A stretch of 64,000 nucleotides of DNA from Paraburkholderia sprentiae WSM5005 (lineage in GTDB: Bacteria; Pseudomonadota; Gammaproteobacteria; Burkholderiales; Burkholderiaceae), in contig NZ_CP017561.2 of NCBI RefSeq assembly GCF_001865575.2, forward strand, positions 1,240,001 to 1,304,000, read 5' to 3'. The notes under the pieces were generated by a model. That model was given only the letters and a program-made list of their open reading frames with translations, made no database searches and had not been told where the DNA came from. Position numbers and translations under genes: made by a program. Below, in pieces: positions 34,250-42,486 of the stretch; position 1 is the stretch's first letter, and each line of letters begins with the position of its first letter.

Positions 34250-34279
34250 AAAAAAAGCCCGTATCACGAAGATACGGGC
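34250..34279 (-). terminator. Rho-independent terminator, minus strand
   Basis: Perfect nine-base stem GCCCGTATC/GATACGGGC with a five-base loop. On the minus strand it is followed by seven T (34256-34250). It lies about 150 bases beyond the stop of the small exported protein gene at 34426-34677. Confidence 0.85.
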
Positions 34280-34425
34280 ATACCGGAATTACTACTGCCA
34301 CGCTGTGCTAATGGCGTTGAGTCTGACTGGCGCCGCGCCGGGTGGTTCCCCAAACGCGCATGCGCAATGCACGACGCCGAACACCGCCCCGCACGACGCG
34401 CCGTTCGAGCGACACACCAACGACA

Positions 34426-34677
34426 TCAACGCCGGCGCTGATCCTCGCGCGGTGCATCGGGCCGTGCACGCACGTTGCTGGCGATGTCGCCGCGCAGGTC
34501 GCCACGCGGCGTCGGCGGCGTGAAGTCGCGATTGTGCGCCTCGCTTTGCTGCCATGCTTCCAGCGTGGCCTGGCGGTCCGGCCGCCAGTTCCATCCTTGC
34601 GGGCGTTGTTGCGCAAATGCCGGCACGGCCATTGATGAAATCACAATGCCGCACAACAGCAGTGACATTGGTTTCAT
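34426..34677 (-). CDS. Small exported protein
   Basis: An 83-residue protein whose N-terminus (KPMSLLLCGIVISSMAVPAF, then AQQ) is a standard signal peptide with AFA-Q cleavage. The mature part of about 60 residues is hydrophilic and rich in Arg, Pro, Gln and Asp (RPQGWNWRPDRQATLEAWQQ, then SEAHNRDFTPPTPRGDLRGD), perhaps unstructured. GGGGGATTC precedes the ATG at 34677. It recalls short DUF4148-like periplasmic proteins of Burkholderia, but the match is not secure. The terminator at 34250-34279 belongs to this transcript. Confidence 0.7.
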   Translation of the reverse strand: MKPMSLLLCGIVISSMAVPAFAQQRPQGWNWRPDRQATLEAWQQSEAHNRDFTPPTPRGDLRGDIASNVRARPDAPREDQRRR

Positions 34678-34961
34678 TCCGAATCCCCCTCAGCCTGAAC
34701 CCGTCGGATCAGGCCTGTTTGCATAAGTATTAAGATATGCCGGGGGACGAAAGCACAGTGTAATTAATAGTAAATGGTTGTTTCACCCGGAGCTGCCAGG
34801 CGGTTTGAGAGTCGGAGGCGACGCGGACTGACCGCGGTGGCGGCCGGGCGGCGAGCGCGCTGAAATTGATTGGCGCGACGCAGAGAAGGCAGCGTGTCGC
34901 GGCGACCGTCAGACGCTGACGGGTCGTGGGCGTGCGCGCACCGTGCGTTAAGTTGGCGGAT
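34678..34961. other. Intergenic region
   Basis: About 280 bases between two minus-strand genes. It includes an AT-rich part near 34720-34780 that probably holds the promoter of the small exported protein gene. I see no gene, repeat or hairpin until the terminator at 34962-34989. Confidence 0.4.
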
Positions 34962-34989
34962 AAAAAACCGGGCGCCCTAGGGCGCCCGG
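34962..34989 (-). terminator. Rho-independent terminator of the 35008-35409 gene
   Basis: A perfect 22-base palindrome, CCGGGCGCCC-TA-GGGCGCCCGG (34968-34989), followed on the minus strand by six T (34967-34962). It lies 18 bases beyond the stop of the transposase-like gene. Confidence 0.85.
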
Positions 34990-35007
34990 TCACAATGGAG
35001 TTCCGCG

Positions 35008-35409
35008 TCAGGCCATCTTGACCGGCGCGCGCCACGATTCAGGATTGGTCCAGAATGCGCCGCGCAGACGGTCGCGACTCGGCGGTGCAGGCGGTTTCGC
35101 GGCCGTTGCGCCGATCCTGCCGCGCAGCGAAATCTGGCGGCCGCTCGTGCCAAGCCGCTTGACAATTTCAGCGAGCGTGCCATCGGCCTGCCACTCGTCG
35201 AAGCGCCGGCGGCAAGTCGGCGGGGACGGATAGCGGCCCGGCAGCTTGGACCACCCTTCGCCCGTCGACAACACCCAAAGCACTGCGTTGACCACCGCCC
35301 GAGCTTCGACGCGAGGCCGACCGCGCCGTTCGCTGCGCGCCGGCTCGGCACAGAACAAAGCCTCGACCAGCGCCCACTCGTTATCTCTCAAATCGTCGAA
35401 CAGCATCAT
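35008..35409 (-). CDS. Stand-alone transposase-type DNA-binding domain protein (IS5-type, DUF4096-like)
   Basis: A 133-residue protein. Residues 1-85 match the N-terminal domain of IS5-family transposases: LRDNEWALVEALF, GRPRVEARAVVNAVLWVLST, then WSKLPGRYPSPPTCRRRFDE and W...G.L. A full transposase would continue with a DDE catalytic domain of about 150 residues. Here the chain turns into a basic, Pro- and Arg-rich tail and stops, with no downstream remnant of a catalytic domain and no terminal inverted repeats. GAGGTGAAAC precedes the ATG, and a perfect terminator follows 18 bases after the stop. These are signs of an expressed, domesticated gene. A relative lies at 63346-63804. Likely a DNA-binding regulator; the target is unknown. 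Confidence 0.75.
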   Translation of the reverse strand: MMLFDDLRDNEWALVEALFCAEPARSERRGRPRVEARAVVNAVLWVLSTGEGWSKLPGRYPSPPTCRRRFDEWQADGTLAEIVKRLGTSGRQISLRGRIGATAAKPPAPPSRDRLRGAFWTNPESWRAPVKMA

Positions 35410-35813
35410 GTTTCACCTCAGCGAAGCTAACTCCGGTGCGCTGCCCCGCGCCGCGCACTCTTCATGCACTCGATAGGCGAGTGCCGAAAGGGACGGGCTA
35501 GCCACGGATTGCCTTCAGTCGGACATCGTGGCGCCGGCCCTGTGCGTCTCATAACGCACGAAGCGTGCCAAATTGATATCCATTGCCTCAAAGCCCCGTA
35601 GCGGCGGGCCAACGCGGGCGCCAACCAGGGCCGTATAAGAATCCAAAAAACCCATTGCGCAAATCGGGACAATCACCAATCTTGTGCAGGCAGGCCCGGC
35701 CAGCGTGCGTTCGCGCCGTTTTGCTGCGTCGCAGCGATCCCTTGGCAGGCTCCGTGCCGCACGCAATTGACCGTACAATACGCATCAAATTGCCCTATTG
35801 ATGAGACCGACAA
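35410..35813. other. Intergenic region with a possible small minus-strand ORF
   Basis: About 400 bases between the transposase-like gene and the divergent LysR gene. A minus-strand frame from an ATG at 35655 to 35515 encodes 46 residues (GFLDSYTALVGARVGPPLRG, then EAMDINLARFVRYE) with protein-like composition but codon use less GC-biased than in neighbours. It could be a remnant of a larger gene or a small unnamed gene. A LysR binding site would be expected just before 35814, but none was identified. Confidence 0.3.
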
Positions 35814-36716
35814 ATGAATGTGACACTGCGACAGCTTAGGGTTTTCATTGAGGTGGCGCGCCTGCAGAGCTTCAGCCGGGCCGGCGACGAAATCGGCTTG
35901 ACACAGTCGGCGGTCAGTCGCTGCGTGCGCGAGCTCGAAAGCGAGATCGGCATGAAGCTCATCGATCGCACGACACGCGAAGTGCAATTGACCGACGTCG
36001 GCGGAAATCTGGTCTCGAGCGTGTCGCGGCTGCTGTCGGATCTCGACGATGCGTTGCGCGAGATCCGCGAAATCGGTGAGCAGCGCCGCGGACGCGTGGT
36101 GGTCGCGGCGAGTCCGACCGTCGCGTGCCGGCTGATGCCGCGTGTCGTCGCGTCATGCGTGGAGCAGTTTCCCTACGTGACGCTTGGCCTGCGCGACGAC
36201 GTGCAAAGCGACGTGGTGCGCAAGGTCAAGTCGGGTGAGGTGGACTTCGGCGTGATCATCGGCCCCTTCTCCGACGACGATTTGCTCAGCGAGACGCTGA
36301 TGACCGATTCATTCTGCATTGTGTCGCGTGACGATCATCGGCTCGCCGCGCACAAGCAGGTCACATGGAAGGACCTCGACGGCGAGCAACTCGTGATGCT
36401 CGATTACGCATCCGGCAGCCGCCCGCTCATCGACGCCGTGATGCAGGCGCAGGGCGTGAATGCCACCGTCGTGCAGGAACTCGGCCATTCGGCCACCGTG
36501 TTCGGGCTCGTCGAGGCGGGCGTCGGAATCAGCGTACTGCCATGGCTAGCGCTGCCGCTGCCGGCGGGGGCGTCGCTGGTCGCCCGTGCGCTGGTGCCGC
36601 GCGCGGAACGCCGCGTCGAGCTGGTGCGGCGGCGCGACCGGTCGCTATCACCCGCCGCCGAGGCGGTGTGGGATCTGATCCGGCAGTTGCCGGGGCGGGC
36701 CGAGGAGTTGAATTGA
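35814..36716 (+). CDS. LysR family transcriptional regulator
   Basis: A 300-residue LysR-type regulator. The winged helix-turn-helix is NVTLRQLRVFIEVARLQSFS, then RAGDEIGLTQSAVSRCVREL, continuing ESEIGMKLIDRTTREVQLTD, all canonical. The C-terminal co-inducer-binding domain starts with GRVVVAASPTVACRLMPRVV. Position 36288-36330 encodes LSETLMTDSFCIVSRDDHRL. The start at 35814 is clear from the family opening. No divergent partner with a recognisable function lies upstream, so the target is unknown. The aminotransferase that follows on the same strand (gap about 190 bases) is one candidate target, but this is a guess. Confidence 0.92.
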   Translation: MNVTLRQLRVFIEVARLQSFSRAGDEIGLTQSAVSRCVRELESEIGMKLIDRTTREVQLTDVGGNLVSSVSRLLSDLDDALREIREIGEQRRGRVVVAASPTVACRLMPRVVASCVEQFPYVTLGLRDDVQSDVVRKVKSGEVDFGVIIGPFSDDDLLSETLMTDSFCIVSRDDHRLAAHKQVTWKDLDGEQLVMLDYASGSRPLIDAVMQAQGVNATVVQELGHSATVFGLVEAGVGISVLPWLALPLPAGASLVARALVPRAERRVELVRRRDRSLSPAAEAVWDLIRQLPGRAEELN

Positions 36717-36905
36717 CGGGGTCGATCGGTGCGTTCGGGCGCGGCCTGTCCGTCCGCGGGGTTGACGGCGGGCATGACCGCCCGCGCCCGCTGCCGGCTT
36801 CGCCGCTGCCCGGCCATCCGGCGCGCTAAACTACCGGCTTCACCGCGCACGCCTTCACGGTTGCGCCCAGAGCCTTCCATCCTTCACCCCCCCCCGACAG
36901 CCTTG

Positions 36906-38126
36906 ATGAGCGAACTGCATCTGCCCGTGCCCTCCGTCCCGAATGCGCGCGACGCCGTGCGCGCGTTGCGTCCCTCGCAAATCCGTGAAGTCGCGAACGC
37001 CGGCTTCGGCGTCGACGACGTGCTGCCGTTCTGGTTCGGCGAGTCCGACCGCGTGACACCGGCATTCATCCGTGACGCCGCGAGCGCGGCGCTCGCCGCC
37101 GGCGCGACGTTCTACACGCACAACCTCGGCATCGCGCCGTTGCGCGCGGCACTCGCCGGCTACGTCAGCGAGTTGCATGGCGCGACGTCGCCGGAGCACA
37201 TCGCGGTGACGAGCGCCGGCGTCAACGCGCTGATGCTCGCCGCGCAACTGGTGGTCGGCGCCGGCGACCGGGTGGTCGCGGTGACGCCGCTATGGCCGAA
37301 TCTGGTCGAAATTCCGAAGATTCTCGGCGCGCACGTCGAAACGGTCGCGCTCGGCTACGGCGACCGCGGCTGGCAGCTCGAGGTCGGGCAATTGCTGGCT
37401 GCGCTGACGCCCGACACCAAGATGCTGATGATCAACTCGCCGAACAATCCGACTGGCTGGGTGATGAATCGCGACGATCAGCGCACTGTGCTGGACCACT
37501 GCCGGCGTCACGGCATCTGGATCGTCGCCGACGAAGTCTACGAGCGGCTTTACTATCCCGACGATCGCGCCGCCCAGGCGGCCGGCGCGCAGACTGCGCC
37601 GTCCTTTCTCGACCTCGCGACGCGCGACGAACGCGTGATCTGCGTGAATTCGTTTTCGAAAGCCTGGCTGATGACCGGGTGGCGGCTGGGCTGGATCGTC
37701 GCGCCGACCGCGTTGATGGATGACCTGGCGAAACTGGTCGAGTACAACACGTCGTGCGCGCCGTCGTTCGTGCAGCAGGCGGGAATTGCGGCGCTCCAGC
37801 AGGGCGGGCGTTTTACGCAGGAGCTGGTGCGCGACCTGAGGGGGTCGCGCGATCATCTGGTGCGCGCGCTGTCGGCGGTGCCCGGTGTCGATGTGAAGAT
37901 TCCGCTCGGCGCGATGTATCTATTCTTCTCGATGCCGGGCTCGACACGCAGTCTCGATCTGTGCAAGGCGATGGTACGCGAGGTCGGGCTCGGCGTGGCA
38001 CCGGGCAGCGCGTTCGGGCCGCAAGGCGAGGGGTTCGTGCGCTGGTGCTATGCGTGCGATACGGCGCGGCTCGATGCGGGCGTCGAGCGCTTGGCGCGCT
38101 TTCTGGCGCGCGACGCCGGCGCCTGA
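36906..38126 (+). CDS. Pyridoxal-phosphate-dependent aminotransferase, class I/II
   Basis: A 406-residue fold-type-I aminotransferase. Start 36906 gives SELHLPVPSVPNARDAVRAL; an upstream ATG at 36729 reads through non-coding sequence. Motifs: FWFGESDRVTPAFIRDAAS, YTHNLGIAPLRAALAGYV, the SPNNPTGWVMNRDD stretch with the cofactor Asn, IVADEVYERLYY with Asp and Tyr, and CVNSFSKAWLMTGWRLGW with the Schiff-base Lys. The C-terminal Arg that binds the substrate carboxylate is in GEGFVRWCYACDT. The subgroup resembles aspartate/alanine/aromatic aminotransferases, and the natural substrate cannot be set from sequence. No biosynthetic partner is adjacent. Confidence 0.9.
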   Translation: MSELHLPVPSVPNARDAVRALRPSQIREVANAGFGVDDVLPFWFGESDRVTPAFIRDAASAALAAGATFYTHNLGIAPLRAALAGYVSELHGATSPEHIAVTSAGVNALMLAAQLVVGAGDRVVAVTPLWPNLVEIPKILGAHVETVALGYGDRGWQLEVGQLLAALTPDTKMLMINSPNNPTGWVMNRDDQRTVLDHCRRHGIWIVADEVYERLYYPDDRAAQAAGAQTAPSFLDLATRDERVICVNSFSKAWLMTGWRLGWIVAPTALMDDLAKLVEYNTSCAPSFVQQAGIAALQQGGRFTQELVRDLRGSRDHLVRALSAVPGVDVKIPLGAMYLFFSMPGSTRSLDLCKAMVREVGLGVAPGSAFGPQGEGFVRWCYACDTARLDAGVERLARFLARDAGA

Positions 38127-38281
38127 ACGCACGGCCTGGCGGGCGGGGTCGCGCTGCGTCTTATGCACCGCGAGCGGCGAAAAGCTGCGAATCGTGAAAA
38201 TCTCGTTTGCGGCGATTCGGCCCAGGTGGGCGCGGGGCACACCCGTCGGCGGCACAGCGGACGACGCACGGGGATCGCGGC

Positions 38282-38310
38282 TTTACGCCCCGGTCGTTTT
38301 TGCGTAATAT
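38282..38310 (+). promoter_or_regulatory. Candidate sigma-70 promoter ahead of scpB
   Basis: TTTACG (38282-38287), 17-base spacer, TAATAT (38305-38310). The match is moderate. It sits in the 376-base gap between the aminotransferase and scpB, where no gene was found, and would give a leader of about 185 bases. Confidence 0.35.
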
Positions 38311-38502
38311 GGCGCTCAGTCACGCGATTCCTTTTCAGGAATGTCGCCGCTCCGTCCGGCTGGGTCTGGCTCGATAAGTCTGTTCGCCGCCCCCCGGTGC
38401 GTGCTCCCATCAATATGACCGATCAGAATCGGGCGAGCGCGTCTTCAGTTCCACATCGTCTGTTTGATCCGGTTCTTTGACCACAGGGTCTGACCTAGCT
38501 GC

Positions 38503-39543
38503 ATGAATACCCAAGAGGCGAAGATCGTCCTCGAGACTGCCTTGATCTGCGCGCAGGAGCCGTTAAAGCTCGGCGACTTGCGCAAGCTCTTTGCCGACGG
38601 CGTGTCGGCAGACACTGTTCGGACCTTGCTCGAAGACCTGAAGCAGGACTGGTCTGGGCGCGGTGTGGAGCTGGTCGGGCTGGCGTCGGGCTGGCGGTTT
38701 CAAAGCAAGCCCGCGATGCGTTCGTATCTGGATCGGTTGCATCCGGAAAAACCGCCGAAATACTCTCGGGCGGTGCTCGAAACGCTCGCGATCATTGCCT
38801 ACCGGCAACCCGTGACACGGGGCGATATCGAAGAAATTCGCGGTGTGACGGTGAATACGCAGGTCGTCAAGCAGCTCGAGGATCGCGGCTGGATCGAGGT
38901 GATCGGTCATCGCGACGTGCCGGGGCGTCCGGCGCTGTATGCGACCACGCGTCAGTTCCTCGACGACCTCGGCTTAACTGCGCTCGACGAGCTGCCGCCG
39001 CTTGCCGATCCGTCCGCGCAGCTGAACGCGGATCTGCTGGGTCAGCACGCGATCGAGTTTGCCGAGGGCGACGCGAAGAACGTGCAGCAAGCCGGGCACG
39101 AGACGGCGGGTGAGACTGGCGAGCCGGCCTCACTGGAACCGGTGCGGCACGCCACATCGGGACTCGAAGCAGAGTCGAACGAGACCGTATCCGAGTCCAC
39201 GTTCCAGCCGGAGTCCCACGGGGAGGCGGCCGGGCAGGCCGGCACGGCGAATGCTTCAGATCTGTCAGGCGCGTCGAGCGCGCCGCACGACTCACAACAA
39301 CAGCCCGAACTGGCACCGACGGCAGCGCAGACCGGCGTCGCCGGCTCGGCACAGCATCACGATCCGGTCGTCCAGACCGATCCGGCAACACCCGCGCACG
39401 ACCCAGGCGTATCTCGCAATACGGAGAACGCCGCCGAGCCGAACCCGATCGAGGCGGCGCACGACGATCCCGAGGATCGCCGCGATGCCGCGCAAGACGC
39501 AGGTTTTCTGACCGACGACGAAACCGAGTCGCGCAGCGCCTGA
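38503..39543 (+). CDS. scpB: Segregation and condensation protein ScpB
   Basis: A 346-residue ScpB, the winged-helix partner of ScpA and SMC in the chromosome-condensing complex. Residues 1-175 are the conserved part: [39 protein letters not shown], then [20 protein letters not shown] with [20 protein letters not shown] and [19 protein letters not shown]. Other ScpB proteins have 180-280 residues; this one adds about 170 residues that are acidic, rich in Ala, Ser, Thr and Glu, and probably disordered. It stands 63 bases before rluB on the same strand, and the two are probably co-transcribed, as in many bacteria. Confidence 0.93.
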   Translation: MNTQEAKIVLETALICAQEPLKLGDLRKLFADGVSADTVRTLLEDLKQDWSGRGVELVGLASGWRFQSKPAMRSYLDRLHPEKPPKYSRAVLETLAIIAYRQPVTRGDIEEIRGVTVNTQVVKQLEDRGWIEVIGHRDVPGRPALYATTRQFLDDLGLTALDELPPLADPSAQLNADLLGQHAIEFAEGDAKNVQQAGHETAGETGEPASLEPVRHATSGLEAESNETVSESTFQPESHGEAAGQAGTANASDLSGASSAPHDSQQQPELAPTAAQTGVAGSAQHHDPVVQTDPATPAHDPGVSRNTENAAEPNPIEAAHDDPEDRRDAAQDAGFLTDDETESRSA

Positions 39544-39606
39544 CGTAACCGAACTTTTTTGCCGCGCCCGCAACGGGCGCGCGCGACCTGACATTTTGAG
39601 GTTGTT

Positions 39607-41394
39607 TTGACACATACCCACGACACCGATTCGTCCGAATCCGAGCGCCCCGTGCCGTCAACGCGGACCGACGAACGCACTACGCAAGCGTCCGCAGGCG
39701 AGGGCGAGCGCCCGGCTCACGGCGCGGAAGCAGACGGCGAAGAGCGTCCGCGCCGCGGTTTGCGTCGCGGGCCGCGCAGCCTGATCGCGCGACGCCGCGC
39801 CGGCGCGAAGACGAAGGCAGCCGAGGGCGCGCCCGCGCAAGGCGCACCGGTCGTCGCCGAAACGCCGCCGGACGGCGAGGTCGTCGCCCAAGTGCGCACT
39901 CCGCGCAAGGACGCGGGCGCCAAACAGGGCGGACGACGTAATCCGGGCGGTGCGAAGCGTGAGGGCGCATCACGTGAAGGCCAGCGCGAGCGTCAGTCTC
40001 AGTCGCGCGAAGGCCAGCGTGAAGGTCAACGCGAGGGCCAGCGCCAGAACCGTCGAGGGGCCGATGCGTCCGCGGCGACGGAGCCAGCTCAGGACGATCT
40101 GTTCTCATACGTGACGTCGCCCGCGTTCGATGCCGACAACGGCACGACCGGCGGCGTGCGCGCGCCGATGCTGCGCCGTGGCAAGGTGGCGGGACCGAAG
40201 CGTGTGCTGTCGCCCGACGAGGACGCGCCGAAGCTGCACAAGGTGCTCGCCGAGGCGGGCATGGGCTCGCGCCGCGATATGGAAGAGCTGATCATCGCCG
40301 GCCGCGTGTCGGTGAACGGTGAACCGGCGCACATCGGCCAGCGCATCATGCCGACCGACCAGGTCCGGATCAACGGCAAGCCGGTCAAGCGCAAGATTGC
40401 GGGCAAGCCGCCGCGCGTGCTGCTGTATCACAAACCGACCGGCGAAATCGTCAGCCACGCGGATCCCGAAGGCCGTCCGTCGGTGTTCGACAAGCTGCCG
40501 CCGATGAAGACCGCCAAGTGGGTCGCGGTCGGCCGTCTCGACTTCAACACCGAAGGTCTGCTGATGTTGACCACCTCGGGGGACCTCGCGAACCGCTTCA
40601 TGCACCCGCGTTATAGCGTGGAACGCGAATACGCGGTGCGCGTCGTCGGCGAACTCGCGGAGGGCATGCGCCAGAAGCTACTTCACGGCGTCGAACTCGA
40701 AGACGGTCCGGCAAATTTCCTGCGCATCCGCGACGGCGGCGGCGAAGGCACCAATCACTGGTACCACGTCGCGCTCGCCGAAGGGCGAAATCGCGAAGTG
40801 CGCCGCATGTTCGAAGCGGCGGGCCTGATGGTCAGCCGGCTGATCCGCACGCGCCACGGCCCGATCTCGCTGCCGCGTGGTCTGAAGCGCGGCCGCTGGG
40901 AAGAACTCGAGGACAATCAGGTGCGCGCGCTGATGGCATCGGTCGGCCTGAAGGCGCCGACCGAGGAGCACGGCAGCCGCAATGCGGCGCCGGAGCGTCG
41001 TCAGCCGGATCCGATGCAGACGTCGATGGGATTCATCAACCGCGAGCCGGTGCTGATGTCGCATAGCCGTTTCGAGCAGCAGCCCCGCGGACAGGGCCGC
41101 CGTGGCTCCGCAGGTGGCGGCTTCGGCGCGGGCATGGGGAGCGGCACTGGTTTCGGTGCGGGCGTGAGCAATCGCGGCACCGGCGGCCAACGCGGCCGCG
41201 ACGTCGACGGCAATCGCGCGCCGTCGCCCAATGGCAACCGTGCGCGCACTGGCGGTAAGCGTGCCGGCGCGGCGGGCAACAGCGGTGGCAGCGGCAATCG
41301 TGGCGGCAACGCGAACCGCGCCGGCGGCAACGCGGGTCCAGGCGGCGCGAATCGTGGTGGCGGGACGGCCCGTGGTCGCTCGCGCAGCCGCTAA
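39607..41394 (+). CDS. rluB: Ribosomal large-subunit pseudouridine synthase B
   Basis: A 595-residue protein with the start TTG at 39607 behind TTGAGG. The central 240 residues are RluB: the S4 domain ([20 protein letters not shown]) and the RsuA/RluB catalytic core, with the Asp nucleophile in [14 protein letters not shown] (about residues 311-324) and [20 protein letters not shown]. It makes pseudouridine in 23S rRNA helix 89, position 2605 in E. coli numbering. Both ends are long extensions: about 200 N-terminal residues, basic and Gln/Arg-rich, with REGQ-type repeats, and about 140 C-terminal residues rich in Gly, Arg and Asn, with RGG-like repeats. Such extensions are known from beta-proteobacterial RluB and probably bind RNA. 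Confidence 0.93.
   Translation: MTHTHDTDSSESERPVPSTRTDERTTQASAGEGERPAHGAEADGEERPRRGLRRGPRSLIARRRAGAKTKAAEGAPAQGAPVVAETPPDGEVVAQVRTPRKDAGAKQGGRRNPGGAKREGASREGQRERQSQSREGQREGQREGQRQNRRGADASAATEPAQDDLFSYVTSPAFDADNGTTGGVRAPMLRRGKVAGPKRVLSPDEDAPKLHKVLAEAGMGSRRDMEELIIAGRVSVNGEPAHIGQRIMPTDQVRINGKPVKRKIAGKPPRVLLYHKPTGEIVSHADPEGRPSVFDKLPPMKTAKWVAVGRLDFNTEGLLMLTTSGDLANRFMHPRYSVEREYAVRVVGELAEGMRQKLLHGVELEDGPANFLRIRDGGGEGTNHWYHVALAEGRNREVRRMFEAAGLMVSRLIRTRHGPISLPRGLKRGRWEELEDNQVRALMASVGLKAPTEEHGSRNAAPERRQPDPMQTSMGFINREPVLMSHSRFEQQPRGQGRRGSAGGGFGAGMGSGTGFGAGVSNRGTGGQRGRDVDGNRAPSPNGNRARTGGKRAGAAGNSGGSGNRGGNANRAGGNAGPGGANRGGGTARGRSRSR
39973..40050 (+). repeat. Short tandem-type repeat inside rluB
   Basis: Degenerate 12-base units of the type CGYGARGGYCAR recur about five times and encode REGQ motifs ([24 protein letters not shown]). 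They lie in the basic N-terminal extension of RluB and probably vary in number between strains. Confidence 0.6.
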
Positions 41395-41787
41395 GCGGGG
41401 GCTGTACTGCGTTCGACAACGGGGCGTTGAACGGCCCGGCCCCTTCGTGCCGTTCGCATGACCTGCCACGCTAGCGGCTCTTCGCACGGCTCGTTCGGCA
41501 ATTGTGCGGCCTCAATGCCGAGTGCTTGCCGGGCGAGCCGTTTATCGTTTTGGAGACTTTGCGCGGGCTTTCATTTGCCGCATTCGAGCGGCTTTCGGAG
41601 GCGTCAAGTGCCGTGCGAAACTGCGCGGAACACCCAAAGCACGGTTCGCTCGAAAGTGTTGGCGCAGGCGTCCGGCCCCCTTTCCGCAGAGCTCTGGCAA
41701 GCTTGCGAAAGCTCGGATTGGCCGCCACTTTGTCGAAACATTCCCATCAAATCAAGCGGAAATGCGCGTCGCCGGGCCTTCTGCGAA
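41395..41787. other. Gap between rluB and the rimP promoter
   Basis: About 390 bases with no convincing gene, although short frames are open. A GAACGG/CCGTTC hairpin near 41430-41456 without a T-run follows rluB. The promoter and attenuator of the rimP operon come next. Confidence 0.4.
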
Positions 41788-41816
41788 TTGCGTTTGGGCC
41801 GAAAAATGGCTACAAT
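41788..41816 (+). promoter_or_regulatory. Sigma-70 promoter of the rimP-nusA-infB operon
   Basis: TTGCGT (41788-41793), exactly 17 bases, TACAAT (41811-41816). It is the best sigma-70 match seen in the window. The transcript would start near 41823, leaving a leader of about 200 bases before rimP. Confidence 0.75.
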
Positions 41817-41878
41817 CGCGAAGTCGCTGGGCGTACGGTTTGATGTGCGGCTCAGGTGCGACCACCGGCAATAAGATG

Positions 41879-41903
41879 ATGGGCGTTCAGCCCATTTTTT
41901 TTT
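41879..41903 (+). terminator. Terminator-like attenuator in the rimP leader
   Basis: Stem ATGGGC/GCCCAT with a five-base loop and a run of nine T, about 60 bases after the predicted transcription start and 125 bases before rimP. Position between promoter and operon makes it an attenuator rather than an end-of-gene terminator. NusA, encoded in this operon, could act on it, which is a hypothesis. Confidence 0.7.
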
Positions 41904-42027
41904 GCCGCTCAGTTCATCGTGGTTCGGCATCTCGGGTTCGTATGAACTGCGCCGGCTTGGTGCGCGGCCCGCATTGGTTGTTTGCAGAAGAGGCGAGGCT
42001 CGCTGCGCGAACATCTATGAGGGCACT

Positions 42028-42486
42028 GTGCAACTGACGGAACTGATTGAAACCACGGTCGTGGGACTCGGCTACGAGCTCGTCGATCTCGAGCGCACCG
42101 GGCGCGGCATGCTGTGTATCTATATCGACCAGCCGGCCGGCATCGCAATCGAAGACTGCGAGAAAGTCACGCGTCAGCTCCAGCACGTTCTGACGGTCGA
42201 AAATATCGATTACGAGCGGCTCGAAGTATCGTCACCCGGTCTCGACCGCCCGCTGAAAAAACTGGCGGATTTTGAACGTTTCGCGGGCAGCGAAGCGGTT
42301 ATCACACTGAAAAAGCCATTTGACGGTCGGAAATCGTACCGGGGCATTTTGCATGCTCCGCGGGGCGAGACGATCGGTCTCGAATTTGAAGGAAAAGAAG
42401 GCGCCGCGATGCTCGATTTCACGCTCGCGGACATGGACAAGGCGCGCCTTGTTCCGAAAGTTGACTTTAGGAGCCGCAAACAATGA
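42028..42486 (+). CDS. rimP: Ribosome maturation factor RimP
   Basis: A 152-residue RimP, needed for assembly of the 30S subunit. The GTG at 42028 with GAGGG upstream gives the standard opening [20 protein letters not shown]. Conserved parts are [20 protein letters not shown], then [20 protein letters not shown] with the characteristic SSPGLDRPL, and the C-terminal SH3-like domain ending KVDFRSRK. The open frame extends upstream to 41902 but those residues are non-homologous. First gene of the operon; its stop overlaps the ATG of nusA (ATGA at 42483-42486). Confidence 0.96.
   Translation: MQLTELIETTVVGLGYELVDLERTGRGMLCIYIDQPAGIAIEDCEKVTRQLQHVLTVENIDYERLEVSSPGLDRPLKKLADFERFAGSEAVITLKKPFDGRKSYRGILHAPRGETIGLEFEGKEGAAMLDFTLADMDKARLVPKVDFRSRKQ

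Noticed and set aside
34968..34989. Perfect palindrome considered as an insertion-sequence end
   Set aside because: Followed by six T on the minus strand directly after a gene stop, so a terminator explains it, and no second copy was seen at the other side of the gene.
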